From NCBI GenBank assembly GCA_020852275.1, contig JADZBE010000009.1, positions 1 through 59,551 of the forward strand: a stretch of DNA of 59,551 nucleotides, written 5' to 3'. Shown piece by piece: positions 1-8,973 of this stretch (position 1 is the stretch's first letter; the number at the start of each line of letters is the position of its first letter). This DNA comes from Phycisphaerales bacterium. Its GTDB lineage: Bacteria > Planctomycetota > Phycisphaerae > UBA1845. The notes under the pieces are model-generated. The model did no database searches. It saw nothing but the letters and a program-made list of their open reading frames with translations, and had not been told where the DNA came from. Both the position numbers and the translations under genes were made by a program.

Positions 1-87
1 AGGGGTCGAGGAAATTCCGGTCGCGGCTTCGTCGCAACGAAGGTCTCCTCCGCCCCTCGCGGGGCGGCCTGGCTTGCGACCTGACAT

Positions 88-125
88 CCACGGGTTCCGG
101 TCGCCGAGGCGACCTCCACCCGTGG
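88..125. repeat. Nested palindrome upstream of the first gene
   Basis: An 8-bp outer stem (CCACGGGT at 88-95 with ACCCGTGG at 118-125) encloses a second stem of about 7 bp (GGTCGCC with GGCGACC). It lies in the gene-free stretch 1-238, which also holds shorter GC-rich palindromes such as CCGCCCC/GGGGCGG. It may be a terminator of a gene outside the window or a dispersed repeat; there is no T-run. Confidence 0.45.
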
Positions 126-238
126 CTGCATTCCTGCGCCCCTGTCGGGGCGGAGATCCGTCCATTAGAAGTGTCCCGCACCCGGTGGGAAGCGGCGCAT
201 ATCTTTCCTCTCGACGCGATCGCGGGTTAGATGCAGCG

Positions 239-2287
239 ATGGATGTCGCGGGATTGGATGAGGACGTGACCCTCGCGCGGGGCGGACGATCCTGCGCGGG
301 CGGGCATCCGCTGCGCCGCTGGAACCTCGCTTCCGAGCTGCTCGTCGTCTTCGTCATCGGCGTGGCGCTCATGCAGTATCTCTACAGCGCCACGCCCGAC
401 GCCGCGCGAGGGCTGCCCGCGGCGCTGCCGGGCAACGACGACTTTTACCACCTCAAGATGGCGCTGCTGCTGCCGAAGATCGGTCTACCCGACCGGCTGG
501 ACTGGCTGCAGCACACCATTTTCGCCGACCGCTTCGTCAGCCATCACTACGGCTTCCACGTGTATCTGCAGCCGTTCGTGCACCTGTTCAGTGATCCGGT
601 GATCGGCGCGCGATGGGCGATGTCCGTGTCGTTCGGGCTGGTGCTGGGCTGCGTGATGCTGCTGCTGATGCTGGAGGGCGTGGGGCATCGGTGGCTGTGG
701 CTGACCCTGATGCTGCTGCTGCCGGACGACTTCTACGTGCGGCACACGTACGTCCGCGCGATCGACCTTTCGCTCCTGTGCCTGCTGCTGGGCATGATGT
801 GCCTGTTTCGCCGGCGCTACGTGCTGCTGGCCGGCGTGCTGGTCCTCTACACGCACATCTATCTCGGCTCGTTCTTTCTGATTGTGATTGCCGGCATCCA
901 CTGGATCGGACAGCGCCTCGGCGCGCGCGAGCTTGACTGGCCCGATCGCAGGCTTGCCCGGAAAGCAGCAGGTTGCAGACCTGCTTCGCCTGAAGAAGCA
1001 GGGCAGAGACCTGCTCCACCTGAAGCAGGTCACCGACCTGCTCCCCCTCTCGGGCCTGCCCCACGCATTCCGGGCGTCATCCGATTGCCCTTGCTCGTGC
1101 TCGTCGGCGCGGGCGTCGGACTGCTGACGCACCCTTACGGCCGGGGCGCGATCGGGTTTCTGCGTACGCAGATCTTTGGAAGCGGACTGACGCCGCAGGT
1201 GTCCGTGGGGCGCGAGTGGAACCCTTACGAGAACGTCTGGGATTTCGCCATGCGCATGGGCGTGCCGATGACGGCGCTGGCGGTTGGCATCGCGCTGCGT
1301 CTCCTTCGCGGGCGGCGCCTGCGAACCAGCGAATGGACGACGCTCCTGACGGCGCTCTTCTTCTTCGCGCTGACGCTGAAGGCCAGACGCTTCGTCGAGT
1401 ACTTCCCAATGTTCGCCGTTCTCGCCACGGCCATGCTGGCGTCGCCGGTGCTGGGCGCGGGGATGCCTGCGGTGGCGCGGCGCGGCGCGGGGGCGGACCC
1501 CGTCATCAGCGGCGTGAAGCTCCTGCTCGGCGGCTGGGGCGTGTATGCAAGCTGGCAGTACTTCCGCGCTGACCAGGATCGGATCTGGTTCATCGGCGCA
1601 GCGGTGCTGATCGCACTGTACCTGCTCGTCGTGATCGAGCTTCCGATCCTGCTGTCCCGACGGCGCGGCGTGCTCGCCCTTGCCGGAAATGCCGCACTCG
1701 CGGTGGCGATCCTTGGCGTGCTCGCCCTGTCGGCGCATCCCGTTCAGCGCCGTGTTCGGAGCTGGTGCGAGGGCAACTACGATCTGCCCGCCATTCAGCG
1801 CGTCATGGAGTTCGTCAAGGAGCAGTCGCAGCCCGGCGACATCGTCTTCGCCGACGACTGGGACATTTTTCCCGTCTATTTCTACTTCAACGACAAGAAC
1901 CGCTACGTCGCCGGGCTGGACCCGATGTTCAGCTACGAGCGCGACCCGGAGCTGTGGGAACGCTACAAGCTGCTGACGCGCGGGCAGGCCCCTCTGACCA
2001 CGAACGTAAAGCTGCCGCGCCGCGACGAGCAAGGCCGCGTCGAGATGATCGAGCAGAAGATCACCGTCCCGCTGGAGGACATCCGCAATCGGTACCACGC
2101 GCGGTTCATCGTCGTGGACAGCGACCACCAGCCGTTCGCCCGCAAGCTGGACGCCGCCCGCGGATTCGCCCGCAGAATCTACCCGCCGGTTTTCGATCGC
2201 GCAACGAAACCGCCCTACAGCGTGTACGAGGTTCTCGCCGAGAACTCGCCGGTGGAAAGGCAAGACGCGGTCGTCACCGAGCCGTGA
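239..2287 (+). CDS. Polytopic membrane protein, GT-C glycosyltransferase-like
   Basis: About 682 residues from the ATG at 239. This start was chosen because the longer upstream reading runs through the palindromes and has no membrane or signal character. The protein has many hydrophobic segments (for example LLVVFVIGVALMQYL near the N-terminus) and an acidic motif, NDDFYHL, in the first extracytoplasmic loop, as GT-C enzymes that use lipid-linked sugars often have. A soluble C-terminal region includes FADDWDIFPVYFYF. An inserted low-complexity stretch (residues about 243-270, rich in RPAPPEAG) is encoded by a palindromic repeat. The exact family is not recognised; a transferase acting on a lipid-linked or surface substrate is inferred from topology and the acidic loop. 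The next gene is convergent. Confidence 0.6.
   Translation: MDVAGLDEDVTLARGGRSCAGGHPLRRWNLASELLVVFVIGVALMQYLYSATPDAARGLPAALPGNDDFYHLKMALLLPKIGLPDRLDWLQHTIFADRFVSHHYGFHVYLQPFVHLFSDPVIGARWAMSVSFGLVLGCVMLLLMLEGVGHRWLWLTLMLLLPDDFYVRHTYVRAIDLSLLCLLLGMMCLFRRRYVLLAGVLVLYTHIYLGSFFLIVIAGIHWIGQRLGARELDWPDRRLARKAAGCRPASPEEAGQRPAPPEAGHRPAPPLGPAPRIPGVIRLPLLVLVGAGVGLLTHPYGRGAIGFLRTQIFGSGLTPQVSVGREWNPYENVWDFAMRMGVPMTALAVGIALRLLRGRRLRTSEWTTLLTALFFFALTLKARRFVEYFPMFAVLATAMLASPVLGAGMPAVARRGAGADPVISGVKLLLGGWGVYASWQYFRADQDRIWFIGAAVLIALYLLVVIELPILLSRRRGVLALAGNAALAVAILGVLALSAHPVQRRVRSWCEGNYDLPAIQRVMEFVKEQSQPGDIVFADDWDIFPVYFYFNDKNRYVAGLDPMFSYERDPELWERYKLLTRGQAPLTTNVKLPRRDEQGRVEMIEQKITVPLEDIRNRYHARFIVVDSDHQPFARKLDAARGFARRIYPPVFDRATKPPYSVYEVLAENSPVERQDAVVTEP
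966..1044. repeat. Palindromic repeat inserted in frame in the first CDS
   Basis: GACCTGCT and its complement AGCAGGTC alternate about five times over about 80 bp. They encode a Pro/Ala/Glu-rich stretch (RPAPPEAGHRPAPP) between two membrane segments. The reading frame stays open through the repeat. Composition and periodicity are unlike the flanking hydrophobic coding sequence, so it looks like an acquired insertion in a loop. Confidence 0.6.
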
Positions 2288-2320
2288 AGGGGGCACCGTG
2301 AGCGGGTTGAAGAACCGCCT

Positions 2321-2369
2321 GTGGCACCGGTTTCCAACCGGTGGATGCAGCACAGGTTTCCAACCGGTG
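2321..2369. repeat. Two copies of the CACCGGTT palindromic repeat (family A)
   Basis: One full copy with core CACCGGTTTCCAACCGGTG (2324-2342) is followed by a variant beginning CACAGGTTTCC and ending AACCGGTG. They sit between the convergent first gene and the S41 protease gene. The same core recurs in arrays at 5857-6038 and inside a gene at 24830-25070, with diverged copies at 42114 and 44062. Confidence 0.8.
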
Positions 2370-2468
2370 CAGGCATGGAAATCGCTGGGTTTTGCGAACG
2401 GGACGCCTGCGGTCCGGTGCGTCCGAGCCGCCTTTCGGCGTCGCAACCCGCATCTTGCTTGTTTCCGC

Positions 2469-3806
2469 TTAAGACCGCGGGCTGGGATCAGGCGCCGTCG
2501 CCTCCGCGGGAGCCGGCGATTGCGGCGCGGGCGGATCGGCGTCGGGCATCGGAATTCGGCTCGCGCTGACCTTGCCGGTGCTTTGCAGCAGAACTTCGAT
2601 GGCCGCCTCCAAGGCCGGGTCGTCCTCATCCGCGGATCGACCAGCGCGGCCCGCGCTGCGGATCGTCTGATCCGGCAGCACGCCCCACGCGTCCGTCTGC
2701 TCATTGCCGCGCGTGCGATGGATGATGCGCCCGTTGGCCAGGCGATAATACGCCACCGTGAGCTTCACGCTTCCGCGCCCTTCTTCCAGCGGGATGAGGT
2801 TCTGCACGCTGCCCTTCCCGAAGCTCCGCTCGCCAACGATCACCGCCCGGCTCAGCGCCTGAAGCACGCCCGCCACGATCTCCGACGAGCTGGCCGAGTG
2901 ACGGTCAATCAACACCACCAGCGGCAGCTCGCCCGCGTCAGCCTGTCCCGAAGCTTCAAACCGTTCGACGACGCGCCGACGGTTCACCGTGGACAGCAAC
3001 GTGCCTCGGCGAACGAAATGATCGAGAATCGCCAGCGCCTGGTCCATCAGCCCGCCGGGATTGCTGCGCACATCCAGCACCAGCCCGCGAATCCCACGCC
3101 GCAGCAGCGGCGCCAGCGCGCGGGAGAACTCCCGGCCTGTGTCCTTGTGGAAGTGGGTGATGCGCAGGTACGCCACATCCGAGTGCTCGCGCAGGAGCGA
3201 GGCCGCCCTGGCCGACAGGCCTTCGTCAGCGCCGACCACGCTGTTAATCGCAATGCGCGAACGCACTACGTCCACGTCGCGCGGTTCCGCATCGCCGGGC
3301 CCCTGCACTTTCATGGAAACCGCCGAACCCGGCTCGCCGCTGAGGAGGTCTTCAATCGCTTCGAGGCTGAGGCGCTCGATCTCGTGGCCTGCGATGGCGA
3401 TGACCGCGTCGTCGGGCAAGATGCCCGCGCGATACGCGGGGCCGTCATGAAAAGGCGCGATCACCGTCCAGCCGCGCGGTCCAAATCCCAGCTCGATGCC
3501 GATGCCCACGTACTCGCCCAGCGTGCGACGGCGAAGCCCTTCCTCCTCCCCCGGAGCGATGTAGGAAGAGTAGGGATCCAGTCGGCGCAACATGCCCTGA
3601 ATCGCTCCCTCGACGAGGCGGTCGTCGGCCACGGGCTGGACGTACTCGCGCCGCACGAGGGCGTCCGTCTCGACCAGCGCGCCGTAGGTCTCGTACACCA
3701 CCTGATCGCGCAGCACCGACCGCGGCAGCCGCCAGAACAGCAGCCCGATGAACGTCAGGATCGCCGCCCAGACGACCTGCCGGTGAAAGATGCGCGGAGG
3801 ACTCAT
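2469..3806 (-). CDS. C-terminal processing peptidase, S41 family (CtpA-like)
   Basis: 445 residues. An N-terminal membrane anchor (VVWAAILTFIGLLFW) is followed by an S41 N-terminal region (DPYSSYIAPGEEE), a PDZ domain (GIGIELGF to about residue 170) and the protease core. The catalytic Ser is in SASSSEIVAG (about residue 305) and the general-base Lys in FGKGSVQ about 25 residues later, the spacing expected for the Ser-Lys dyad. Such enzymes cleave C-terminal segments of envelope proteins on the outer side of the membrane. The Pro/Ala-rich tail is low complexity. ATG at 3806 directly precedes the anchor; no clear ribosome binding site is seen. It lies 190 nt downstream of tRNA-Val on the same strand. 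Confidence 0.92.
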   Translation of the reverse strand: MSPPRIFHRQVVWAAILTFIGLLFWRLPRSVLRDQVVYETYGALVETDALVRREYVQPVADDRLVEGAIQGMLRRLDPYSSYIAPGEEEGLRRRTLGEYVGIGIELGFGPRGWTVIAPFHDGPAYRAGILPDDAVIAIAGHEIERLSLEAIEDLLSGEPGSAVSMKVQGPGDAEPRDVDVVRSRIAINSVVGADEGLSARAASLLREHSDVAYLRITHFHKDTGREFSRALAPLLRRGIRGLVLDVRSNPGGLMDQALAILDHFVRRGTLLSTVNRRRVVERFEASGQADAGELPLVVLIDRHSASSSEIVAGVLQALSRAVIVGERSFGKGSVQNLIPLEEGRGSVKLTVAYYRLANGRIIHRTRGNEQTDAWGVLPDQTIRSAGRAGRSADEDDPALEAAIEVLLQSTGKVSASRIPMPDADPPAPQSPAPAEATAPDPSPRS

Positions 3807-3995
3807 GTGGATTAGATCGTCGCCCCATGCGGCGGGATCGAACGGTCCGGCCGGGTTATGGTCGCCGGTGGGCAGATTGGCGTTACGTCCGGGAAGATCC
3901 GCCGAGACAACGCGGCGCGGGACGCGCAGGATGGCCGCGTGGGTCCGACAATGCGGGACGCCCGAAGGGTCCGAGCCTCCGACCCGTGCCGCGAG

Positions 3996-4069
3996 TGGGC
4001 GATGCAGGATTCGAACCTGCGACCCCCTCCTTGTAAGGGAGGTGCTCTAACCAACTGAGCTAATCGCCC
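3996..4069 (-). tRNA. tRNA-Val (anticodon UAC)
   Basis: On the minus strand the acceptor 5' strand GGGCGAT pairs with ATCGCCC. The D arm is AGCTCAGTTGGTTAGAGC, the anticodon stem CCTCC/GGAGG encloses loop CTTACAA, and the T arm contains GGTTCGAATCC. The anticodon TAC gives valine. The discriminator is A, and no CCA is encoded. The 74-nt length is normal. Confidence 0.97.
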
Positions 4070-4506
4070 GATGAAGGCACGCTCGCCCGCCCCGATTGAA
4101 CGCATGCACGACTGCGGTCGCGCTTGTAGTTTGGCCGCTCACCGCCGTCAACGCCGGCGCGCGGCATGTCCGATCGAGGCGCCTCGCCGGGCAAGCGGGC
4201 TGTACGGCACAGAGGCGCGACAGCGGAGCGCGGCATAAGGACGGAGCAGGATGGCACGGTCTGGCGCACTCGCCTGACCGTGGCATTCCGACAACTGAAC
4301 CTCGGCAAGTAACCACTCGCGGTCCGCTGCTGTGGACCCGTGCCGTCCGCCGCGCTCCCCGCGCCTGCGACCGCTCTCAACTGGGTCGTGCCTCAGTTTG
4401 GACGGGCGGCCGGTCGCTTTTGCGAGCCGCGCGCGTCCGCAGGGGGCTCGTGTGAGGGTTGATGCATCCGGCGGCCTCCAGAACGGGTTCCGGCACCGCG
4501 CGACGG

Positions 4507-4632
4507 CGGTTCGCTCCCTTACGATCGCGGCTCTGTCATGCAAACGGGCGGTTCGCTCCTTTACGGTCGCGGCCTGTCATGCAAACGGGCGGTTCGCTCC
4601 CTTGCGGTCGCGGCTCTGTCATGCAAACGGAG
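4507..4632. repeat. Three tandem copies of a ~42-bp repeat (family D)
   Basis: Three near-identical units carry GGTTCGCTCCCTTACGGTCG-type sequence followed by CGGCTCTGTCATGCAAACGG. The core GCTCCCT-ACGGTCGCGGCTC recurs as an inverted pair at 35539-35682 and again at 38376-38415 over the 3' end of a methyltransferase gene. The rest of the gene-free stretch 4070-4744 shows no credible gene; the open frames there are low-complexity translations of these repeats. Confidence 0.85.
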
Positions 4633-4744
4633 GCGCTACCCGGCTGCGAAATCCGCTGGCATCGTCATGGCTCACGAGGTAATCTCCGGGCTTTGGCACC
4701 GTTCTTGCACGAACTCCGGCCTGAATGCGAAAGGGCTTTGTTTC

Positions 4745-5833
4745 ATGACTCGCAGGTGGACAATCGCGGCAACCGGGATCTTGTTGAGCGGATTGGGGAT
4801 GTCAGTGCAGGCGCAGACCGGCGCGCCCGCGCAGGGTGGGGCAACCCAGCCGCCCAAGCCCGCGCCCACGGAAGTCGTCAACGAAGCCGCCTGCCTGTCG
4901 AATATCCGCCAGCTTACCTTCAAGGAGCAGGGTCTGGATCGCGCCGGGGAGGGCTACTTCTCGCCGGATATGAAGACCATCATTTTTCAGGCCTACCCCG
5001 TGGGCGTGAGCGACTACCAGATCTACACGCTGCCGATCGACGCGGTGGCCGCGACGAAGCCGAAGCTGGTCAGCACGGGCAAGGGCGCATGCACCTGCGC
5101 ATTCTTCCGTCCCGACGGCAAGAAGATCCTCTTCGCTTCCACGCACCTCAACCCCGACCAGCCCAACCCCGCGCCGGTCAAGACCGGGGAGAAGTACGCC
5201 TGGCCCTTCCATCCCGGCATGGACGTCTTCGAGGCCGACCCGGACGGCGGCCACCTCAAGCGCCTCACCGACGCGGAAGGCTACGACGCGGAGTGCAGCT
5301 ACTCGCCGGACGGCAAATCGATCGTCTTCTGCTCGCAGCGCGACGGCGACCTGGAGCTGTACATCATGGACGCCGACGGAAAGAACCCGCGCCGCCTCAC
5401 CTACGGCGTCGGCTACGACGGGGGCCCATTCTTCTCCATCGACGGCAAGACCATCCTCTATCGCGCCGACCGCAAGAACACGCCGGAGATGCTCCTGCAA
5501 ATCCGCATGATCGACGCGGACGGCAAGAACGATCGCGCGCTGACTGACAACAACATCTTCAACTGGGCGCCGTACTACTACCCGTCCGGCAAGTACTTCA
5601 TCTATGTCGAAGTTGATCACGCCGCCTACGCGCGCGGCGAGCGGCCCAACTACGACCTCTTCCTCATGGACCTCGACGGCAAGCGCCGCACGCGCATCAC
5701 GGGCGACCCCGAGTTCGACGGCCTGCCGGTCTTCTCGCCCGACGGCAAGAAGCTCATGTGGACCTCCAAGCGAAACGGCCTGACGGAAGCGCAGCTCTTC
5801 ATCGCCGACTGGACGCCGCCGAACGGGTTCTGA
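4745..5833 (+). CDS. Secreted TolB-like beta-propeller protein
   Basis: 362 residues. ATG 4745 starts a signal peptide (MTRRWTIAATGILLSGLGMS, cleavage after VQA). The mature part holds repeated PD40/WD40-like blades with the signatures YFSPDMKTIIF, FFRPDGKKILFAS, YSPDGKSIVFCSQRDGDLELYIMDADG and FSPDGKKLMWTSKRNG. These match the TolB-type propeller repeat, in which a strand pair carries SPDGK-I-F. No protease domain follows, so it is a stand-alone propeller, probably periplasmic and a binding protein rather than an enzyme. Upstream open frame belongs to the tandem repeats and was excluded. The ORF ends just before a large family A repeat array. Confidence 0.85.
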   Translation: MTRRWTIAATGILLSGLGMSVQAQTGAPAQGGATQPPKPAPTEVVNEAACLSNIRQLTFKEQGLDRAGEGYFSPDMKTIIFQAYPVGVSDYQIYTLPIDAVAATKPKLVSTGKGACTCAFFRPDGKKILFASTHLNPDQPNPAPVKTGEKYAWPFHPGMDVFEADPDGGHLKRLTDAEGYDAECSYSPDGKSIVFCSQRDGDLELYIMDADGKNPRRLTYGVGYDGGPFFSIDGKTILYRADRKNTPEMLLQIRMIDADGKNDRALTDNNIFNWAPYYYPSGKYFIYVEVDHAAYARGERPNYDLFLMDLDGKRRTRITGDPEFDGLPVFSPDGKKLMWTSKRNGLTEAQLFIADWTPPNGF

Positions 5834-5856
5834 CGCGCAAGGTGGTGCCAAGCCAT

Positions 5857-6038
5857 GTGGCACCGGTTTCCAACCGGTGAGTGTGTGGCACCGGTTTTCC
5901 AACCGGTGTGAGAGTGTGTGTGTGGCACCGGTTTCCAACCGGTGAGTGTGTGGCACCGGTTTTCCAACCGGTGTGAGAGTGTGTGTGTGGCACCGGTTTC
6001 CAACCGGTGAGTGTGTGGCACCGGTTTTCCAACCGGTG
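5857..6038. repeat. Array of six family A palindromes in a 65-bp higher-order unit
   Basis: Six copies of the CACCGGTT(T)TCCAACCGGTG palindrome alternate between a TTT and a TTTT spacer. Pairs are joined by GTGTGAGAGTGTGTGT, so the array repeats with a 65-bp period (starts at 5881, 5946 and 6011). Copies are nearly identical, implying recent amplification or gene conversion. The surrounding gene-free stretch 5834-6330 contains this array, a family B copy at 6169, and otherwise nothing recognisable. Confidence 0.9.
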
Positions 6039-6168
6039 CGAGTGGTAGAGGCTGGGCGATGTTCCCCCTCCCCCCGGGAGCGGGCAGGAAGAAGGCATCT
6101 CCGCCCCAACGCAACCGCATTCTGAGAATCACGCGACCGACGGGCGGCACGGCTCGGCAACAATTCGG

Positions 6169-6199
6169 GTGGCACGGATCCGCAGCAGCGGACCCGTGA
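6169..6199. repeat. Family B repeat (first of two copies)
   Basis: GGTGGCACGGATCCGCAGCA followed by GCGGACCCGTG. The imperfect palindrome CGGATCCGCAGCAGCGGACCCG recurs at 17159-17189 with one or two changes. The leading GGTGGCAC is shared with family A and with the tandem arrays at 7411 and 42160. Confidence 0.7.
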
Positions 6200-6330
6200 A
6201 GCACATGAACTCGCTTGAGTTGCCTAATCGCCACGGCCTGCCGAGTACGCCAGACCGGGCAACCCCGCACGCCTCCACGCACACGACTCCGCGCGCCCCG
6301 CACGGCGCGGACAAGCCCCGCGGTAGTCCT

Positions 6331-7284
6331 CTACGGCGCACCGGTGAACCCATTCTGCAGCGACGCCCAGTCGCGCAGGTCCGCGTCCCCGTCGGAGTTG
6401 AAGTCAAACACCTCGCAGCCTTGCAGGACGGCCTCGCCGGGCGCGGTCATGCACCCGACGAAGGAGAAGTGATCATCGAGGTCGAGATCGCCGTCGAAGT
6501 CCGCGTCCCCCACGCGCCCCAGCGTCGCGTCGATCGTATCCAGCAGCACGCGCAGCGACACCATCGCCGCCGCGGTCCCCGTCTCCACGGGCACGGTCTG
6601 GCCCACGTGAATGTGTCCGCCGGCCACGCATCGCGCCGAATCCTTCGGCGAATCATGGATCGACTGATACCACACGCCGTGATACGCGATGAACTCCGAA
6701 AGGAACCCGCCGCCGTCGTGCTTGTAGCAGACGAACACCGTCAGGCCGAGGTTGGCGTCGATGACTGCCTGCTTGATCTCCTCGACGGGCAGGGTGGAGT
6801 GGCGAACCGTTTCCGCCGGCACGCTGTCGTCCGGCGGCGCGGGCGTGGGCTGGAGCGGCTCGATGTAGTCGTTGACCCACACGGCGCGGTTGTACTGGTT
6901 GAACTCGATCTCCCAGGAGCGCGTGCGATTGCCGCGGCTGAAGGTGATCAGACCGACCGGATTCACGTCAGCGGTGATGCGCCACCAGTCCGCCGACGTG
7001 TCCTGGTAATCGACCTCGAAGTCGCCCGAGCAGATGGGGAACCCGCACTCCGGAAAGAACGAGTAGATGTTGTAGCCGCGCCCCTCCCAGTTCTCGCCGA
7101 TCCACCCGCCGGGGTTCTGGTCCGGGTGGGTGCTGAACGGGCGGAGCATGTCGTTGGTCGGGGGCCAGTAGCCCGTCAGCATGATGTTGCGCGTGTGCCC
7201 GCTTTGTGCGAGCGCGGCGGTCCCCGTGTTGCCCAGCGCGACGCCCAGCGCGAGGCAAACCCCACGAACCCTGAAACGGATCAT
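6331..7284 (-). CDS. Secreted protein, C15 pyroglutamyl-peptidase-like with dockerin-like tail
   Basis: 317 residues from ATG 7284, preceded by a G-rich stretch resembling a ribosome binding site (AGGAGG, revcomp of the CCTCCT near 7290). An N-terminal signal peptide (FRVRGVCLALGVALG, cleavage near ALA) is followed by HTRNIMLTGYWPPTNDM, then SEFIAYHGVWYQ and GGHIHVG. The last two resemble the Y-HG and F-HVP blocks of C15 pyrrolidone-carboxylate peptidases, but the Cys nucleophile was not securely placed, so activity is not claimed. The C-terminus has two Asp/Asn-rich segments (DADFDGDLDLDDH and DFNSDGDADLRDW) typical of dockerin-like calcium repeats that attach planctomycete surface proteins to partners. 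Confidence 0.65.
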   Translation of the reverse strand: MIRFRVRGVCLALGVALGNTGTAALAQSGHTRNIMLTGYWPPTNDMLRPFSTHPDQNPGGWIGENWEGRGYNIYSFFPECGFPICSGDFEVDYQDTSADWWRITADVNPVGLITFSRGNRTRSWEIEFNQYNRAVWVNDYIEPLQPTPAPPDDSVPAETVRHSTLPVEEIKQAVIDANLGLTVFVCYKHDGGGFLSEFIAYHGVWYQSIHDSPKDSARCVAGGHIHVGQTVPVETGTAAAMVSLRVLLDTIDATLGRVGDADFDGDLDLDDHFSFVGCMTAPGEAVLQGCEVFDFNSDGDADLRDWASLQNGFTGAP

Positions 7285-7410
7285 GTAGCCCCCTCCTGGT
7301 TGCAACGAGCAGCCGTCGAGTATTGCCCCATCTCCACGGAGCAGGTTTCCATGATAGCGGAAGGGGACGGCAAACCGAAACGGCGCGACCCTTCAGCACT
7401 GGTTGGGTCT

Positions 7411-7580
7411 GGTGCCACGCACCTCCCGGTGCCACGCACCCCCCGGTGGCACGCACCTCCCGGTGGCACGCACCTCCCGGTGGCACGCACCTCCGGGGCG
7501 TGCCGCACGTCTCGGAGATCCGTGCCACCCCATCCCGTGCCACCCCATCCCGTGCCACCCAATCCCGTGCCACCCAATCG
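7411..7580. repeat. Two adjoining short tandem arrays (17-bp and 15-bp units)
   Basis: About five units of GGTGGCACGCACCTCCC, some starting GGTGCCAC, are followed after 30 bp by about four units of ATCCCGTGCCACCC(C/A). Both arrays carry a GTGGCAC or GTGCCAC core. They fill most of the 480-bp gap between the divergent C15-like and deoxyhypusine-synthase-like genes and therefore sit where both promoters would be. Confidence 0.85.
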
Positions 7581-7764
7581 CTAATATCTACACAGTGCCG
7601 ATGCTTCGCGAACTGCCAGCGTGACTTCGCCCCGCTCGCAAGAGCGGCGAGGTGGCTCAACCGCGAAGGCGTCCTAGAATCCCCTCCGTCCGACGGCATG
7701 GCCGGTGCCGGTGCGGGTGCAGAGAGATTTCGGCGCGGGGATTGAGTCGGAGCGAAGGTAGAAC

Positions 7765-8973
7765 ATGAGTCAAGGTCATCACGGCGGCGGGGATTGTCCG
7801 GGCAAGCGCCACGGCGGGCAGCAGGCGCACGACGCGGGGGCGGCGGCGCCTTCGCATGAAACTTACATGGCCGGGCGCAGCATCGACCCTCTCAAGCTTT
7901 CGGGCAACGAGGCCGTCGCGGACATGATCGACCATGTGTACGCAGGCAGCGGCTTCAACGGTCGCCGGCTGGCCGAGGCGGCGCAGCTCTACCGCCGCAT
8001 GATCGACGACGGCGCCACCATCGCCATCACCGTCAGCGGCGCGATGACGCCCATCGGTTTTTCCGGCATCTTCAACGCGCTGATGGAGCGCGGATTCGTC
8101 GATTTTTTCATCTCCACCGGCGCGAACCTCTATCACGACCTTCACCGCCCCTTCGACATGCCCGTGGTCCAGGGCAGCGCCGAAGTGGACGACAACGACC
8201 TCAACGCCAAGGACGTCGTCCGCATCTACGATGTGTTCATCGCGGGTGAAGCGACGCTGCTCGCCACCGATCAGATCATCGTGGACGTGGCCTCGCGCAT
8301 GGACCTGTCCCAGCCGTTCTCCACGGCCCGCTTGCACCACGCGCTCGGCACGGAAGTGCTGCAGCGCGCCCCGCACCCGGAGTGGTCGATGGTCGCCACC
8401 GCCGCGAAGCTCGACGTGCCGCTGTACACGTCCTCGCCGGGCGACTCGTCCATCGGCATGAACCTCATCGTTCCGCAGCTCTTCGGACGCCCGGTGAACC
8501 TCAGCCCGATGCTCGACGTGATCGAGACGGCCGCGCTGGTGCGCGACGCGGACGCCAACGGCGTGATCGAAATCGGAGGCGGCTCGCCGAAGAATTTCTA
8601 CATGCAGACGCAGCCCACGCTGCACCAGATCCTCTACGACACCACCAAGGGCGGGCATGATTATTTTATCCAACTGACGGTGGACGCGCCGCACTGGGGA
8701 GGCCTGTCCGGCGCCACGGCCGCGGAATCGAAAAGCTGGGGCAAGGTGAAGGACGCGCGCAAGAACAACGTCGTGGTGTACTCCTGCGCGTCGATCACGC
8801 TTCCGCTGATCGCGCAATACGTCCTCGCCCGCTGCAAGCCCCGCAAACCCAGACGGCTGTACACGCGACTGGACGAAATGGTGGACGTGCTGAAGAACAA
8901 CGCGCGAGAGAACGCGACGCTGAAGGGGCTGTATCCGCAGCTTTTTGTGAGGAAAGGCGAGTCGCATCGATGA
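7765..8973 (+). CDS. Deoxyhypusine synthase family protein
   Basis: 402 residues. The family transfers the aminobutyl group of spermidine through NAD, in eukaryotes and archaea to eIF5A and in some bacteria to polyamines (homospermidine-type synthases). The NAD/spermidine-binding blocks are visible: TVSGAMTPIGFSG, FFISTGANLYHDLH, GDSSIGMN and VIEIGGGSPKNF. The catalytic Lys sits in SKSWGKVKDARK, matching the SWGK block of the family. The N-terminus (residues 1-30) is His/Gly/Ala-rich and variable. No eIF5A exists in bacteria, so the acceptor is open; a polyamine product is the likeliest, by inference. ATG 7765 has an upstream GAAGG. The stop overlaps the next gene by an ATGA motif, implying translational coupling. 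Confidence 0.88.
   Translation: MSQGHHGGGDCPGKRHGGQQAHDAGAAAPSHETYMAGRSIDPLKLSGNEAVADMIDHVYAGSGFNGRRLAEAAQLYRRMIDDGATIAITVSGAMTPIGFSGIFNALMERGFVDFFISTGANLYHDLHRPFDMPVVQGSAEVDDNDLNAKDVVRIYDVFIAGEATLLATDQIIVDVASRMDLSQPFSTARLHHALGTEVLQRAPHPEWSMVATAAKLDVPLYTSSPGDSSIGMNLIVPQLFGRPVNLSPMLDVIETAALVRDADANGVIEIGGGSPKNFYMQTQPTLHQILYDTTKGGHDYFIQLTVDAPHWGGLSGATAAESKSWGKVKDARKNNVVVYSCASITLPLIAQYVLARCKPRKPRRLYTRLDEMVDVLKNNARENATLKGLYPQLFVRKGESHR

Noticed and set aside
485..2704. 739-residue minus-strand open frame over the first gene
   Set aside because: Shadow of GC-rich plus-strand coding; rich in Arg/His/Gln with no domain.
5857..6038. CRISPR-like array of regularly spaced repeats
   Set aside because: Spacers are not unique: they are the same short joins, and copies are palindromic. 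No cas gene in the window.
4802..6175. 457-residue minus-strand frame over the TolB-like gene and repeats
   Set aside because: Shadow frame; includes repeat translations (TGWKPV) and no domain.
7403..7624. Repetitive frame (PCHPIPCHPI) over the tandem arrays
   Set aside because: Translation of the 15-bp tandem repeat; no start signal.
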